A DNA stretch of 32,444 nt from JAICLL01 sp035252155 (GTDB lineage Bacteria > Planctomycetota > Planctomycetia > Pirellulales > JAICIG01): positions 1 through 32,444 of the forward strand of contig DATFDL010000163.1 of assembly GCA_035252155.1 (NCBI GenBank), in the 5' to 3' direction. Positions 26,401 to 31,876 of this stretch are shown one piece after another (position 1 is the first letter of the stretch; the number at the start of each line of letters is the position of its first letter). The translations under genes and the position numbers were made by a program. Under the pieces are notes generated by a model, which made no database searches, had not been told where the DNA came from, and saw only the letters and a list, made by a program, of their open reading frames with translations.

Positions 26401-27423
26401 ACGTATGGCTTTTACAGTGTCGCCACCGATACCGCCGGAAACGTGCAGCCCACGCCCGCCGCCGCGCAGGCCACGACAACCGTTTCCGTCGCGGTTGTCC
26501 CGCCTGCCAGCAGCGTCAATCCGCTGCCGGCGATGAGCGAAGCCAGCTTCAAGGTTTCCTGGTCCGGCAGCGACGCCGGCGGGCCGGGAATCGCCACCTT
26601 CGACATCTACGTCGCGGACAACGGCGGGCCGTTTACCGCCTGGCTGACCGGCACGACGCAGACCTCGGCCACGTATCAAGGCACGCTCGGCCACACGTAT
26701 GCCTTTTACAGCGTGGCCACCGACACGGCGGGCAACCGGCAGACGACGCCTGGCGGCGCCCAGGCCACCACCCAGTGCCTGGTCAAGGATGCCAACGGCC
26801 AATATGTGCTGGCGGTTTTCCAGGACGTGCTCGGCCGGCTGGCGGACGTCAACGGACTTGCCTACTGGACCAGGCAGCTCGATGCGGGCGAGGCCGTCAG
26901 CGCCGTGGCTGAAGCGATCGCCCACAGCGACGAATATTACTCCAACTTTGTCATCAAGCCCGATTACGTGAAGCTGCTCGGTCGGACGGCCGACGACGCG
27001 GGCGTGAAGCACTGGACCACGCTCATGGACGCGGGGCTTACCGATCAGCAATTAGAGGCCGGCTTCGTCGCTTCCGACGAGTTCTATAAGAACGCCGGCG
27101 GCACGAACACCGCCTGGATCGACGCCGTTTACAAGTTGCTGTTGGGCCGGCCGGCCGACGCCCACGGCGAGACTTTTTGGAATGCACAACTTGTAGCCGG
27201 CGCCACGCGGCTGCAGGTGGCCGAACGTATCGCCGGCAGCACCGAGAACAACACGCAGCTCATCAACGACGACTACTTTCACTATCTAGGCCGGTCGGCC
27301 GACAAGGACGGTTTGACCTATTGGCTCAGCCAGTTCGCCGCCGGAAAAACGAACGAGGACATCATCGCCGGGTTTACCGGTTCGGCCGAGTACTACAAAA
27401 GTCACACGCGATCGGACGAGTGA
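17494..27423 (+). CDS. Giant exported multidomain surface protein (TolB-like propellers, CARDB, PPC, RHS/YD repeats, DUF4214)
   Basis: The 3309-residue protein has an Arg-rich N-terminus and a LEPR-XLL-like export motif (LQPLEERRLLT, about 27-37). In order I see: many TolB/PD40-like propeller blades (about 53-1020, pattern SxDGRYVxFxS plus DVFVRDL); an SdrD/Cna-B-like domain with Ca-binding-type Asp repeats (about 1026-1125); a CARDB domain (about 1132-1250); a pre-peptidase C-terminal domain (about 1258-1363); an IPT-like region; RHS/YD repeats (about 1650-2460) ending in the core signature LRQYDPTTGQFLSNDPTGL and VDPSGL; a Gly-rich segment (about 2470-2610); a DUF7619-like domain beginning YDPNELIGPASYGT; three near-identical fibronectin-III-like repeats (about 2806-3094); and a C-terminal DUF4214 region (about 3100-3303). 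It is probably a cell-surface or matrix adhesin. Unlike polymorphic toxins, it continues past the RHS core into binding domains, with no toxin seen. The ECF-like motif upstream suggests control by the adjacent sigma factor. Confidence 0.9.
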   Translation: MFRPRSTRSARSARRSRRRPPKPLLLQPLEERRLLTIAPLTLADPSMYGASATLASSHPSISADGQLIAFESDADDLVPNDTNNQPDVFVYNRATSAVSLVSVGPNGQAGGVMHNTFPVISPDGRYVAFESAGGGNILNGVNGDQLYLRDLRTGTTSIVSIGGNGTTAGNQTSYAPVFSADSEHLAFLSSSSNLVGGASFTTGQSNLFERDLVTGATSLVSVAMNGTSDAGVDYGTDFSLSANGRYVVFESSATNVAPHDVNGNQNVYVRDMVSGTTSLVDVDITGTSNGDGHNELPYDSQAIDADGRYVVFESNADNLVTGATNRYVDGYLRDLVTGTTRLLYSSGGGSYSASEVISPNGQWVAFVTGAALLPQDTNGHADVYLFNTATGKLSLASVNAAGTNGGNNTSGSTNYPFDFSLGGLVFSADSQHLAFQSSAIDLTGGVVTSHRNLYVRDLTAGVTRLVTSNAAGNDGGDSDSHDPVLSANGSVVAFESTADNLVPDDNNQQQDIFVRDLTAGVTVLASWHSPLLPIAHPDQQGGTLASITPDGRYVAFTSLTFHGSDVAPNGSDLAPTVNFDNWGEPSIFVRDRQTGKLTVVDMTADGTAADGGFDPKLTPDGKYVVFLSSSQKLVNGLSYYIAGGEAAVYERDLATGVTSIVSVNPAGNHDVNTSVAAEISVSDDGRYVAYTSNDPSGVAGATDANDQYGAVYLRDTQTGSTTLVSHDLANDGQIRGNSGKIRISSDGRYVLFTSDDPNLAAGDTNANTDVFRWDRTTGAVALVSVNQAGTGSGNGWSGLDDHPVMTPDGRYIAFASKATDLVANTSHENVFVRDMTAGTTTLVSANPSGAEGNRISWLPSISDNGSEVAFISGASDLVAGDTDFNAQVFVRNLTTGTTTLVSENAAGTGPGNDSSYPAGIEAPLISSDGRNVAFTSYATDLVPNFVDGNGPNHNDLFVRDLTAGQTILVTVDDSGTASGDQSVSDPILFSAASKTVFFDTSADNLVAGDRNGRPDVFAYPILGTSAISGQVFSDANADGANDNGEQGLPYWTVFLDANGNGQLDAGEQSVVTDATGHYQFTDLAPGTYTVAIVPQAGYQQTLPAGAAPTYSVAITTDGTAVTGKDFGETRPLPDLAVQTVSLPASGGVGQPISVSWTVANQGSAAANGSWQDAVYLSTKPTLDGSAVLLDDVAHNGGLAKGATYTGTDTVDVPALPVGNYYLIVDTDRRDQVFEGDLNANKANNVAASTGTMSVTLPSLTLGTAEHDQFTAAGQDHYYQVTVSAGQTLLVSLASAAASGEIDLYVRRGDYPTPSSFDFAARKAGDANPSLSLADLQAGTYYILVRGDYGPAASAAYTLTASAATFDIQSVSPSSGDNTGNVTIAIQATLLSNHTQASLVSGQTVVPAASVFYQGGSMLYATFDLTGTPTGTYDLKLADGTQTKTDAGAFTVVAGDTGGPQISLSTPRSVRVNTGSAVVVSYTNTGNTDAPAPLLMLSADAANFREPEETSFGGNSVQFLGTSGDGPAGVLRPGETGQITIPFQATSVIGQDIHFNLEVADTTQPFDLSPFKAGMRPDGIGADAWNAVFGNLSAALGTTVASYVQALDNDASYLSLLGEPTADVSRLLGFEIGKANAEYAGPTLATSTDATVTAPGMAITFQRQFLAPISGRYQMGTLGLGWTTNWDITLSTQASGNVLVDEEGDVRYFTKLADGSFQSSTNDHGTLTVLAGGGYQLREIDGSLEVFNTDGTLDYEQDPNGNRITAAYTGGLLTSLTHSSGAFIKLSYNSQGLLAGLQTSDGHQASYAYDSTGQHLVSYTDEYGTTNYSYLTGQSNPALENALATIAYSDNTHIYFTYDNQGRLVRTNRDNGQEAVTYAYPASGGLTTTDADGATSTVLMDDNGLAEETIDPWGNAVFYTRNSQFNVTQALGPMGEKWTYRYNALGDLTSATSPLGETVQYAYSSTGQLTSFQDARGNTTQYRRDGSGNLLAIQYPNGSLDQLSYDPTGDLTELVNARGDAVKYTNNSAGQVTRVDFADGTHQDFTYSSAGNLLTANDANGTITLTYGDAANPDLVTKIGYPNGTFLAFQYNSVGQRTQSVDQTGFTINYKYDALGRLQKLTDGSGKLIVAYSYDPAGLLARKDLGNGTASTYEYDPAGNVIKLVNLAADGKTVNSEFDYTYNALGLVTTEQTSDGAWAYSYDADGQLTHAVFTSTNPNLPNQDLQYLYDAAGNRTQTIINGVTTAYTANNMNEYTQVGSTAYTYDADANLASAATGGATTNYTFNDLNQLTGVSGAELSATYGYNPLGSRNSRTVAGVTTQFLIDPAGLSNEASEYTASGSLIAHFTDGMGLTSQVDASGNAAYYDLEANGDTVGLTGQTGAYVNSYFYLPFGETTTLSAALPNPFTYVGQFGVMNDGSGTQKMGLRQYDPTTGQFLSNDPTGLGGRDVNIRRYAGNAPTIQVDPSGLQACKTKPAPPNKNPFNRFAAGYAIGIAAGIGEGPFAGILLGTMFGTGNALAGAVGDFGGSIDNALDVWTSPGGWLGPADVPNQPSDTGATSPAAPQFDGAGAGGVGDPHGQSGGAGGGADSKCDIPPSNPTAPGKPAGSKSTGTVGGYDPNELIGPASYGTNNWVTPVEPLIYAVEFENDPKKANAPAQEVTVTEQLDANLDWTTFELGNIQFGANVVNVPAGLQSYQTTASTTNTDGTPLEVQISAQLNQQSGQVTWTFTSIDPATGLPPTDPLDGFLPVDDSTDRGLGFVTYTIRPKSNDVTGTALSAQATVVFDTNSPLNTNTASNTIDAGPPTSSVAALPATETSTSFTVSWSGTDDAGGSGIASYDVFVSDNGGPFTAFQTAITATSATFTGVNGHTYGFYSVATDNVGHRQTTPTAAQATTTISTGTSVFPTSSVNALPTTESSASFTVGWSGSDVGGPGIASYSVYVSDNGGPFTAFQTNTTATSAELTGANGHTYGFYSVATDTAGNVQPTPAAAQATTTVSVAVVPPASSVNPLPAMSEASFKVSWSGSDAGGPGIATFDIYVADNGGPFTAWLTGTTQTSATYQGTLGHTYAFYSVATDTAGNRQTTPGGAQATTQCLVKDANGQYVLAVFQDVLGRLADVNGLAYWTRQLDAGEAVSAVAEAIAHSDEYYSNFVIKPDYVKLLGRTADDAGVKHWTTLMDAGLTDQQLEAGFVASDEFYKNAGGTNTAWIDAVYKLLLGRPADAHGETFWNAQLVAGATRLQVAERIAGSTENNTQLINDDYFHYLGRSADKDGLTYWLSQFAAGKTNEDIIAGFTGSAEYYKSHTRSDE
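25906..26775 (+). repeat. Three tandem fibronectin-III-like coding repeats of about 300 bp
   Basis: Units begin near 25906, 26209 and 26506, each with (A/T)SSV followed by ALP or PLP. Each contains the phrases SDNGGPFTA or ADNGGPFTA, a GHTYxFYSVATD strand and a final QATT. Near-identity at DNA and protein level points to recent internal duplication inside the giant gene, which can expand or contract by recombination. Confidence 0.85.
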
Positions 27424-27485
27424 GATCTCGATCGCGGGCCGCGACAATGGGCCTTTACCCTAGGAACGCACGATGGACGGCTCGA

Positions 27486-28217
27486 TCATTCAGCCGCGGG
27501 GGCGCGGCGGGGCTTGAACGTGACGCTGCAATGCGGACAGGGACGCTTCTTTTTGTTGCCCGATGGCCGCACTGTGGAACTTTTGCCGGAAGCCTCGGCC
27601 GGTGGCGTGGAGCGGACTGTCCGTTTGAGAGTCTTGGGTGCCTTGGCTCTCCAGCCGGTCAGCTCGGTGTCGCTCGGCTTGGGTAGGCGGCGCAACTTGG
27701 TCGATGAGCCTGTGTCTGGAGCCGTGTCCGCCGGTGGCTCGTCGGCCGCGGGCTCGTCCGCCTCCGATTCATCGCTGCTTGGCGGAGACAGCAGCGGGGT
27801 CATCGTCCCGTCGTCCTGTGTTGGTGCGGGCAGCGGCATCAGCGTCGGGGCCTCGATGGCGTCGGGCTGTTCCGATCGGGGGCCAAACACAGGCCGGGTA
27901 GGTATGGGATGAAAATAGCTGGGACCTGCAGGCTCGGGATCGGGGGCGAGCGGCGGCGGCCCATCGGCTGCCCGTCGACCACCGATGCCGTGTAGACCGC
28001 CATGGTAGTTGCAATCGGCGCATTCTCCGCCATTTTGGACAACCGCCGACGAATCGTCAGGTTCGCAGGTGGCACCATGGCAGCCATAGCGGTGGGCGTG
28101 CAGCGACCAGTTCCAACGAACGGAGAATCCCCGCCGGATATAGCAGCCCGGCATCGCCGTCGTCAGCGCGACAGCAATCGCTGCCGCGCACCAAACTCGA
28201 CTTCTCCGACCGCTCAT
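27486..28217 (-). CDS. Possible lipoprotein, Pro-rich with C-terminal CxxC motif
   Basis: ATG 28217 gives 243 residues. The N-terminus (MSGRRSRVWCAAAIAVALTT then AMPGC) looks like a signal peptide ending at a cysteine, but the lipobox is weak because Met and Pro precede Gly-Cys. A Cys/His-rich patch follows (HAHRYGCHGATC, GGECADCNYHGGLHG), which could bind metal. The middle is a Pro/Asp/Glu-rich, probably disordered linker. The C-terminus is basic and contains KKKRPCPHCSVTFKPRR, a CxxC half zinc-ribbon. I do not recognise a family. The gene is convergent with the giant surface-protein gene, with 62 bp between the stops and no clear terminator. The alternative upstream start at 28307 would hide the signal peptide and is less likely. 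Confidence 0.65.
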   Translation of the reverse strand: MSGRRSRVWCAAAIAVALTTAMPGCYIRRGFSVRWNWSLHAHRYGCHGATCEPDDSSAVVQNGGECADCNYHGGLHGIGGRRAADGPPPLAPDPEPAGPSYFHPIPTRPVFGPRSEQPDAIEAPTLMPLPAPTQDDGTMTPLLSPPSSDESEADEPAADEPPADTAPDTGSSTKLRRLPKPSDTELTGWRAKAPKTLKRTVRSTPPAEASGKSSTVRPSGNKKKRPCPHCSVTFKPRRAPAAE

Positions 28218-28348
28218 CGGCGCAGTCTCCCAGCACCACTGGCCCCCTAAAACCTTGTCGGCAGGGCACGGCCGGCAAATTGAGCACAATCGTGCAACTC
28301 GCCGCAATCGTTACAGCGTGTTTTTGAGACGAAGGCGTGTTTCTCGGA

Positions 28349-28507
28349 GGTGGCTGGGGCAGAGCCGCGCCGACAAGGCCCGGATTTCCCTCAACGCTCG
28401 TTCGCGGCGATGCCCCGGTTGGTAGCAACCCCTCCGGGGCATCGCTGGCCGGCAAAGCGTTTCGGTGTGGCAAGACTGGAGGGCGGCCAGCTTCTGCCCC
28501 AGCCACC
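28349..28507. repeat. Nested palindromic element, copy B
   Basis: It has the same outer arms as the element at 2166-2285 (GGTGGCTGGGGCAGAGCC at the left, TTCTGCCCCAGCCACC at the right) and the same inner hairpin (GCGATGCCCCGG against CCGGGGCATCGC). It carries about 39 extra bases between the left outer and left inner arm. It lies in the divergent spacer between the possible lipoprotein and the oxidoreductase gene; I see no gene in the rest of that spacer. Confidence 0.8.
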
Positions 28508-28621
28508 GACTTGCATCACGCGGGCGGAGTAGAGATACTGAAGTCGCTTAATGGGCAAAGCCCACCCCGAATTCCGTCCCGCCCGCACGCCCCAGCAATC
28601 GCCTTCCCGTAGGAGGTTTTT

Positions 28622-30004
28622 ATGACCACGCCCGGCTTTGGTAGCACGTCACGTCGTGAATTTGTCAAGAATGCCGGCCGTTTGGCCGCGGCAGGCGCAC
28701 TGATGGGCGTGCGGCTGCCCCACGTGCATGCCGGCGAGGACAACACGATTCAGGTGGCGCTGGTTGGCTGCGGTGGACGCGGCACGGGCGCGGCCCAAAA
28801 CGCACTGTCGGTCAACAACGGGCCGATCAAACTGGTGGCGATGGCCGACGTTTTCCCGAACCGCCTCCAAGACAGCCTGAGCAACCTGAAAAAAGACGAG
28901 AAGATCGCGGGCAAGATCGACGTGCCGTCCGATCGGCAGTTTATCGGCTTCCACGCCTATCAACGCGCGATGGACTGCCTCAAACCGGGCGACGTAGCGC
29001 TGTTTGCCACTCCGCCCGCCTTCCGCTGGGTGCATTTTGGCTATGCCATCCAGAAAGGCCTCAACGTCTTCATGGAAAAACCCACGACGGTCGACGGCCC
29101 CAGTACCCGCAAAATGCTGAAGCTGGCCGACGAGTCGGTGGCCAAGAACCTGAAGGTGGGCGTGGGGCTGATGTGCCGGCATTGCCAAGCCCGCGAAGAG
29201 CTGCACCAGAGGATTCAGTCGGGCGACATGGGCGACATTATTCTCATGCGAGCCTATCGTATGCACGGACCTCTGGGATCGGCATTTGTCGGCACGCAGG
29301 GCGACGATCTCTCGGAGCTGCTCTATCAGATCAAAAACTTCCATGCGTTCTTGTGGGCCAGCGGCGGCTGCTATAGCGACTTCTACATTCACAACATCGA
29401 CGAATGCTGTTGGATGAAAGACGGTTGGCCGATCATGGCCCGCGGCAGCGGCGGCCGGCATTATCGCGGCAACAACGTTGACCAGAACTTCGACCATTAC
29501 AACACCGAATTCACCTTTGCCGATGGCAGCAAGTTGCTGCTCGAAGGCCGCAATATCGCCGGCTGCGAAGATAAGTTCGCCAGCTACGCTCACGGCAGCA
29601 AGGGGCTGGCGGTGATCTCTGCCTCTGGCCACACGCCGGCCAAGTGCCGCATCTATAAGGGGCAGAACATGGACGATGCCCAGATCGCCTGGCGGTTTTC
29701 GCCGCATGAGCCGAACCCGTATGACCTGGAGTGGGAGCATTTGATCGCTGCCATCCGCAGCGACCTGCCCTACAACGAGGCGAAGCGCGGCGCCGAGGCC
29801 AGCCTGGTGACGGCTATGGGCCGCATGGCCTGCCACACCGGGCAGGAAATTACGCTGGAACAAATGCTCGCCTGCGAACAAGAGTTCGCGCCGACCGTCG
29901 ATCAACTGACGATGGATTCGCCGGCGCCGGTCGTGCATCGGGCCGACGGCAAATATCCAATACCGATGCCCGGCCTGCTGAAGAAACGCGAGTACGAGGC
30001 GTAG
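28622..30004 (+). CDS. Gfo/Idh/MocA-family oxidoreductase with Tat signal
   Basis: The 460-residue protein begins with a twin-arginine signal (SRREFVKNAG, then a hydrophobic Ala/Gly stretch), so it is exported folded with its nicotinamide cofactor. A perfect AGGAGG at 28611-28616 precedes ATG 28622 by five bases. The Rossmann domain (about 40-165) has VALVGCGGRGTG, and the catalytic-lysine motif MEKPTTVDG places Lys153 as the likely active-site residue. The C-terminal alpha/beta domain (about 170-430) contains the substrate-site stretch YIHNIDECCWMKDGWP. Such enzymes oxidise or reduce sugars, inositols or related polyols, and planctomycetes encode many exported members, probably for breakdown of complex glycans. 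The exact sugar is not predictable. Its stop is one base from the stop of the convergent HAD gene. Confidence 0.92.
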   Translation: MTTPGFGSTSRREFVKNAGRLAAAGALMGVRLPHVHAGEDNTIQVALVGCGGRGTGAAQNALSVNNGPIKLVAMADVFPNRLQDSLSNLKKDEKIAGKIDVPSDRQFIGFHAYQRAMDCLKPGDVALFATPPAFRWVHFGYAIQKGLNVFMEKPTTVDGPSTRKMLKLADESVAKNLKVGVGLMCRHCQAREELHQRIQSGDMGDIILMRAYRMHGPLGSAFVGTQGDDLSELLYQIKNFHAFLWASGGCYSDFYIHNIDECCWMKDGWPIMARGSGGRHYRGNNVDQNFDHYNTEFTFADGSKLLLEGRNIAGCEDKFASYAHGSKGLAVISASGHTPAKCRIYKGQNMDDAQIAWRFSPHEPNPYDLEWEHLIAAIRSDLPYNEAKRGAEASLVTAMGRMACHTGQEITLEQMLACEQEFAPTVDQLTMDSPAPVVHRADGKYPIPMPGLLKKREYEA

Positions 30005-30005
30005 G

Positions 30006-30644
30006 CTACGGTGATCGATCGATGAACTTCGCCTGCCAGCCGGCTGCCTTCGCGGCCAAGTAATCGCTGTGCCAGTCGTCGCCGATGAGCAAAAGCTGGC
30101 TAGGGCGAAGATTCAGCCGCCGCTCAATCGCCCGAAAGAAATCGGGCGACGGCTTTCGCACACCTAGTTCCGACGACACAAAAACATGCCGGCAGCGATC
30201 GAGCGGGGGCAGACCCTGGCAGATTTTCGTGAGTCGACCGTCAAAATTCGAAGCGATGCAGGTCAGGGCGGCGCGGGCGGCATGCATCGCCCAAAGCTCG
30301 GCGGCGTCCGCGTACAACCGCCAATGCCGTGGCTCGGCAAAGTGTTCCCACAGGGCCTCGAACAGCGCCGGCGGATCATTTGCGTCGTCGAAGACCTCGG
30401 CCACGATTGCTTGCCAACGGGTGTTTTCGCGATCCTCGCTAGTGCGGTGCCCGTACTTTTCGGCATCGACTGCCTCTTGCCGCGCGAACGCAGTGCGAAA
30501 TCGCCGACCGATCTCGTCGAGTGTCAGCTTTGACCCGAACCGTGCTCCGGCCGCGGCATAGGCGGCCGCCACCGGCGGATCGGGGAAGATGAGCGTTCCC
30601 ACCGCGTCGAACAGCACGGCTTGAATATCGGGCAACATGCGCAT
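30006..30644 (-). CDS. HAD-superfamily hydrolase
   Basis: From ATG 30644 the protein has 212 residues; the frame extends to 30716, but the added residues are unlike the family. HAD motifs are visible: motif I VLFDAVGTL with nucleophile Asp13, motif II CIASNFDGRL with its Ser, motif III GVRKPSPDFF with its Lys, and motif IV GDDWHSDYLAAKAAG with the acidic residues. The helical cap lies between motifs I and II. Unusually, the residue two after the nucleophile is Val instead of the general-acid Asp found in most phosphatases of the class, so catalysis may be weaker or of another type; a subgroup of HAD proteins shares this FDAVGTL form. The substrate is unknown, probably a small phosphorylated metabolite in the cytoplasm. 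Confidence 0.85.
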   Translation of the reverse strand: MRMLPDIQAVLFDAVGTLIFPDPPVAAAYAAAGARFGSKLTLDEIGRRFRTAFARQEAVDAEKYGHRTSEDRENTRWQAIVAEVFDDANDPPALFEALWEHFAEPRHWRLYADAAELWAMHAARAALTCIASNFDGRLTKICQGLPPLDRCRHVFVSSELGVRKPSPDFFRAIERRLNLRPSQLLLIGDDWHSDYLAAKAAGWQAKFIDRSP

Positions 30645-30789
30645 GCCAATAGACCGGATCGCGGCGGTACGTGCTAGCCGGCCTGGCTTGTCGCCTAACG
30701 CGCGGACTGCTGTCACGGTATTTGATCGCAGGTTCCTCGGCGGCTAAGCTGGCCGTACTCTTCGTTTAGCAGAACCGCGCCGCCCATCC

Positions 30790-31713
30790 ATGAAAACTCA
30801 GACAGATCCGAAGGTCGATTACGCCTTCAAGCACGTCTTCGGACGGGAGGAGAGCAAGCCCGCGCTGAAAAGCCTGCTGAATGCGGTCTTAGAGCCGGCG
30901 GAGGGTGGGCAAATCGCGAGCCTGGAGTTGCTCAGCCCGTTCAACGAAAAGGATTCGGACGATGATAAGCTCTCCGTCGTTGATATCAAGGTTCGCGATG
31001 AAACAGGCCGGCAGTTTTATATTGAAATGCAAATGCTGGCGACCGGCGCGTTCCGCCAGCGAGCGCTATATTACTGGGCATGTCTGCACCAAGCCCAACT
31101 GCACCAAAGCGAGGATTATCCGGCGTTACGACCCACCGTTGCGGTTTGTTTTGTCGACACGCCGTTGTTTCGCGATTTGGACGACTACCACCTCACGTTC
31201 GAACTGCGCGAGCGCCGCCATCAGGCGCTCTTTACCGATCAGATGGCCCCGCATATCCTGGAATTACCGAAGTTCAATAAGGTAGTCGACGAACTGACGA
31301 CGCCGCTCGACCGCTGGCTTTACTTTTTGCGGCATGGCGAGGAGCTTGATGCGCAAGCCGTGCCCCAACCGCTGGACGTGCCGGAGGTATGCTGGGCACT
31401 GGGAGACCTGTTTATGATTTCGCGAACCGATCCTGAGCGTGAACTTTATGAGGCGCGGCTGAAAGCGAGGCGCGATTTGGCCGCCGAGCGGCAAGCCATG
31501 CGCGAAGAAGTTCGGGCGGAAGTTCGGGCGGAAGTTCGGGCGGAAGGCCGGGCAGAAGGCCGGGCAGAAGGCCGGGCAGATACCTTGCGAATAGCCATTC
31601 AAGCACTGCAAAAGTCGCTGGGGCACCACGTCACACCGCCCCAGGAGCTGCAATCACTCTCGCTGGACGAGCTGGAAAGCATCTGGTCTCGACTGTCGAA
31701 CAACGGTAAATGA
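30790..31713 (+). CDS. Rpn/PD-(D/E)XK nuclease family transposase-like protein
   Basis: The 307-residue protein opens with the family hallmark DPKVDYAFKHVFG. The nuclease core has VVDIKVRD with Asp65 and, 14 residues later, YIEMQM with Glu79 and Gln81, the D...ExQ active site of this PD-(D/E)XK group. These proteins (the PDDEXK_2/Rpn family) are linked to RecA-independent DNA transfer and to transposon-like spread. After about residue 205 the sequence becomes helical and charged. It contains a run of six four-residue units (EVRA three times, then EGRA three times) encoded by tandem 12-bp repeats, common in this family. No terminal inverted repeats or target duplications are obvious, so mobility is not shown. 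A bidirectional terminator follows. Confidence 0.88.
   Translation: MKTQTDPKVDYAFKHVFGREESKPALKSLLNAVLEPAEGGQIASLELLSPFNEKDSDDDKLSVVDIKVRDETGRQFYIEMQMLATGAFRQRALYYWACLHQAQLHQSEDYPALRPTVAVCFVDTPLFRDLDDYHLTFELRERRHQALFTDQMAPHILELPKFNKVVDELTTPLDRWLYFLRHGEELDAQAVPQPLDVPEVCWALGDLFMISRTDPERELYEARLKARRDLAAERQAMREEVRAEVRAEVRAEGRAEGRAEGRADTLRIAIQALQKSLGHHVTPPQELQSLSLDELESIWSRLSNNGK
31507..31578 (+). repeat. Six tandem 12-bp coding repeats
   Basis: Three copies of GAAGTTCGGGCG (31507-31542) are followed by three of GAAGGCCGGGCA (31543-31578), encoding EVRA x3 and EGRA x3. Each type is identical within itself, so two separate expansions, or one expansion after a split, took place. Copy number could change by slippage without breaking the frame. 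Confidence 0.92.
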
Positions 31714-31777
31714 CGGGCTCAGACGATAAGCAGCCCTCCCGGCGGAACGGCACGGAAATCGTTCCCTACGTTGGCGC

Positions 31778-31821
31778 AAAAAAAACCGTCGCGGGGGTCT
31801 ATCCGCGACGGGTTGCTTTTT
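31778..31821. terminator. Bidirectional rho-independent terminator
   Basis: The stem CCGTCGCGG (31786-31794) pairs perfectly with CCGCGACGG (31803-31811) around an 8-nt loop. A run of eight A precedes it and a T-rich tail (GTTGCTTTTTT) follows, so it can end transcription from both directions. It lies between the convergent nuclease gene and the response-regulator gene. Confidence 0.85.
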
Positions 31822-31876
31822 AGCCGGCGTGAGTCTGTCTCAGCCTGGCGCTCTCCCAAAAAGGAGAGGAGAAGCG

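Noticed and set aside
25906..26775. Regular repeats considered as a CRISPR-like array
   Set aside because: The units are about 300 bp, in frame and protein-coding, with no spacers of unique sequence.
28649..29938. Minus-strand open frame of 429 codons opposite the oxidoreductase
   Set aside because: It is the antisense shadow of a well-supported gene with a perfect ribosome binding site; its translation shows no motif.
30790..31713. Complete insertion sequence around the nuclease gene
   Set aside because: I could not find terminal inverted repeats or a target duplication on its flanks; a normal terminator lies downstream.
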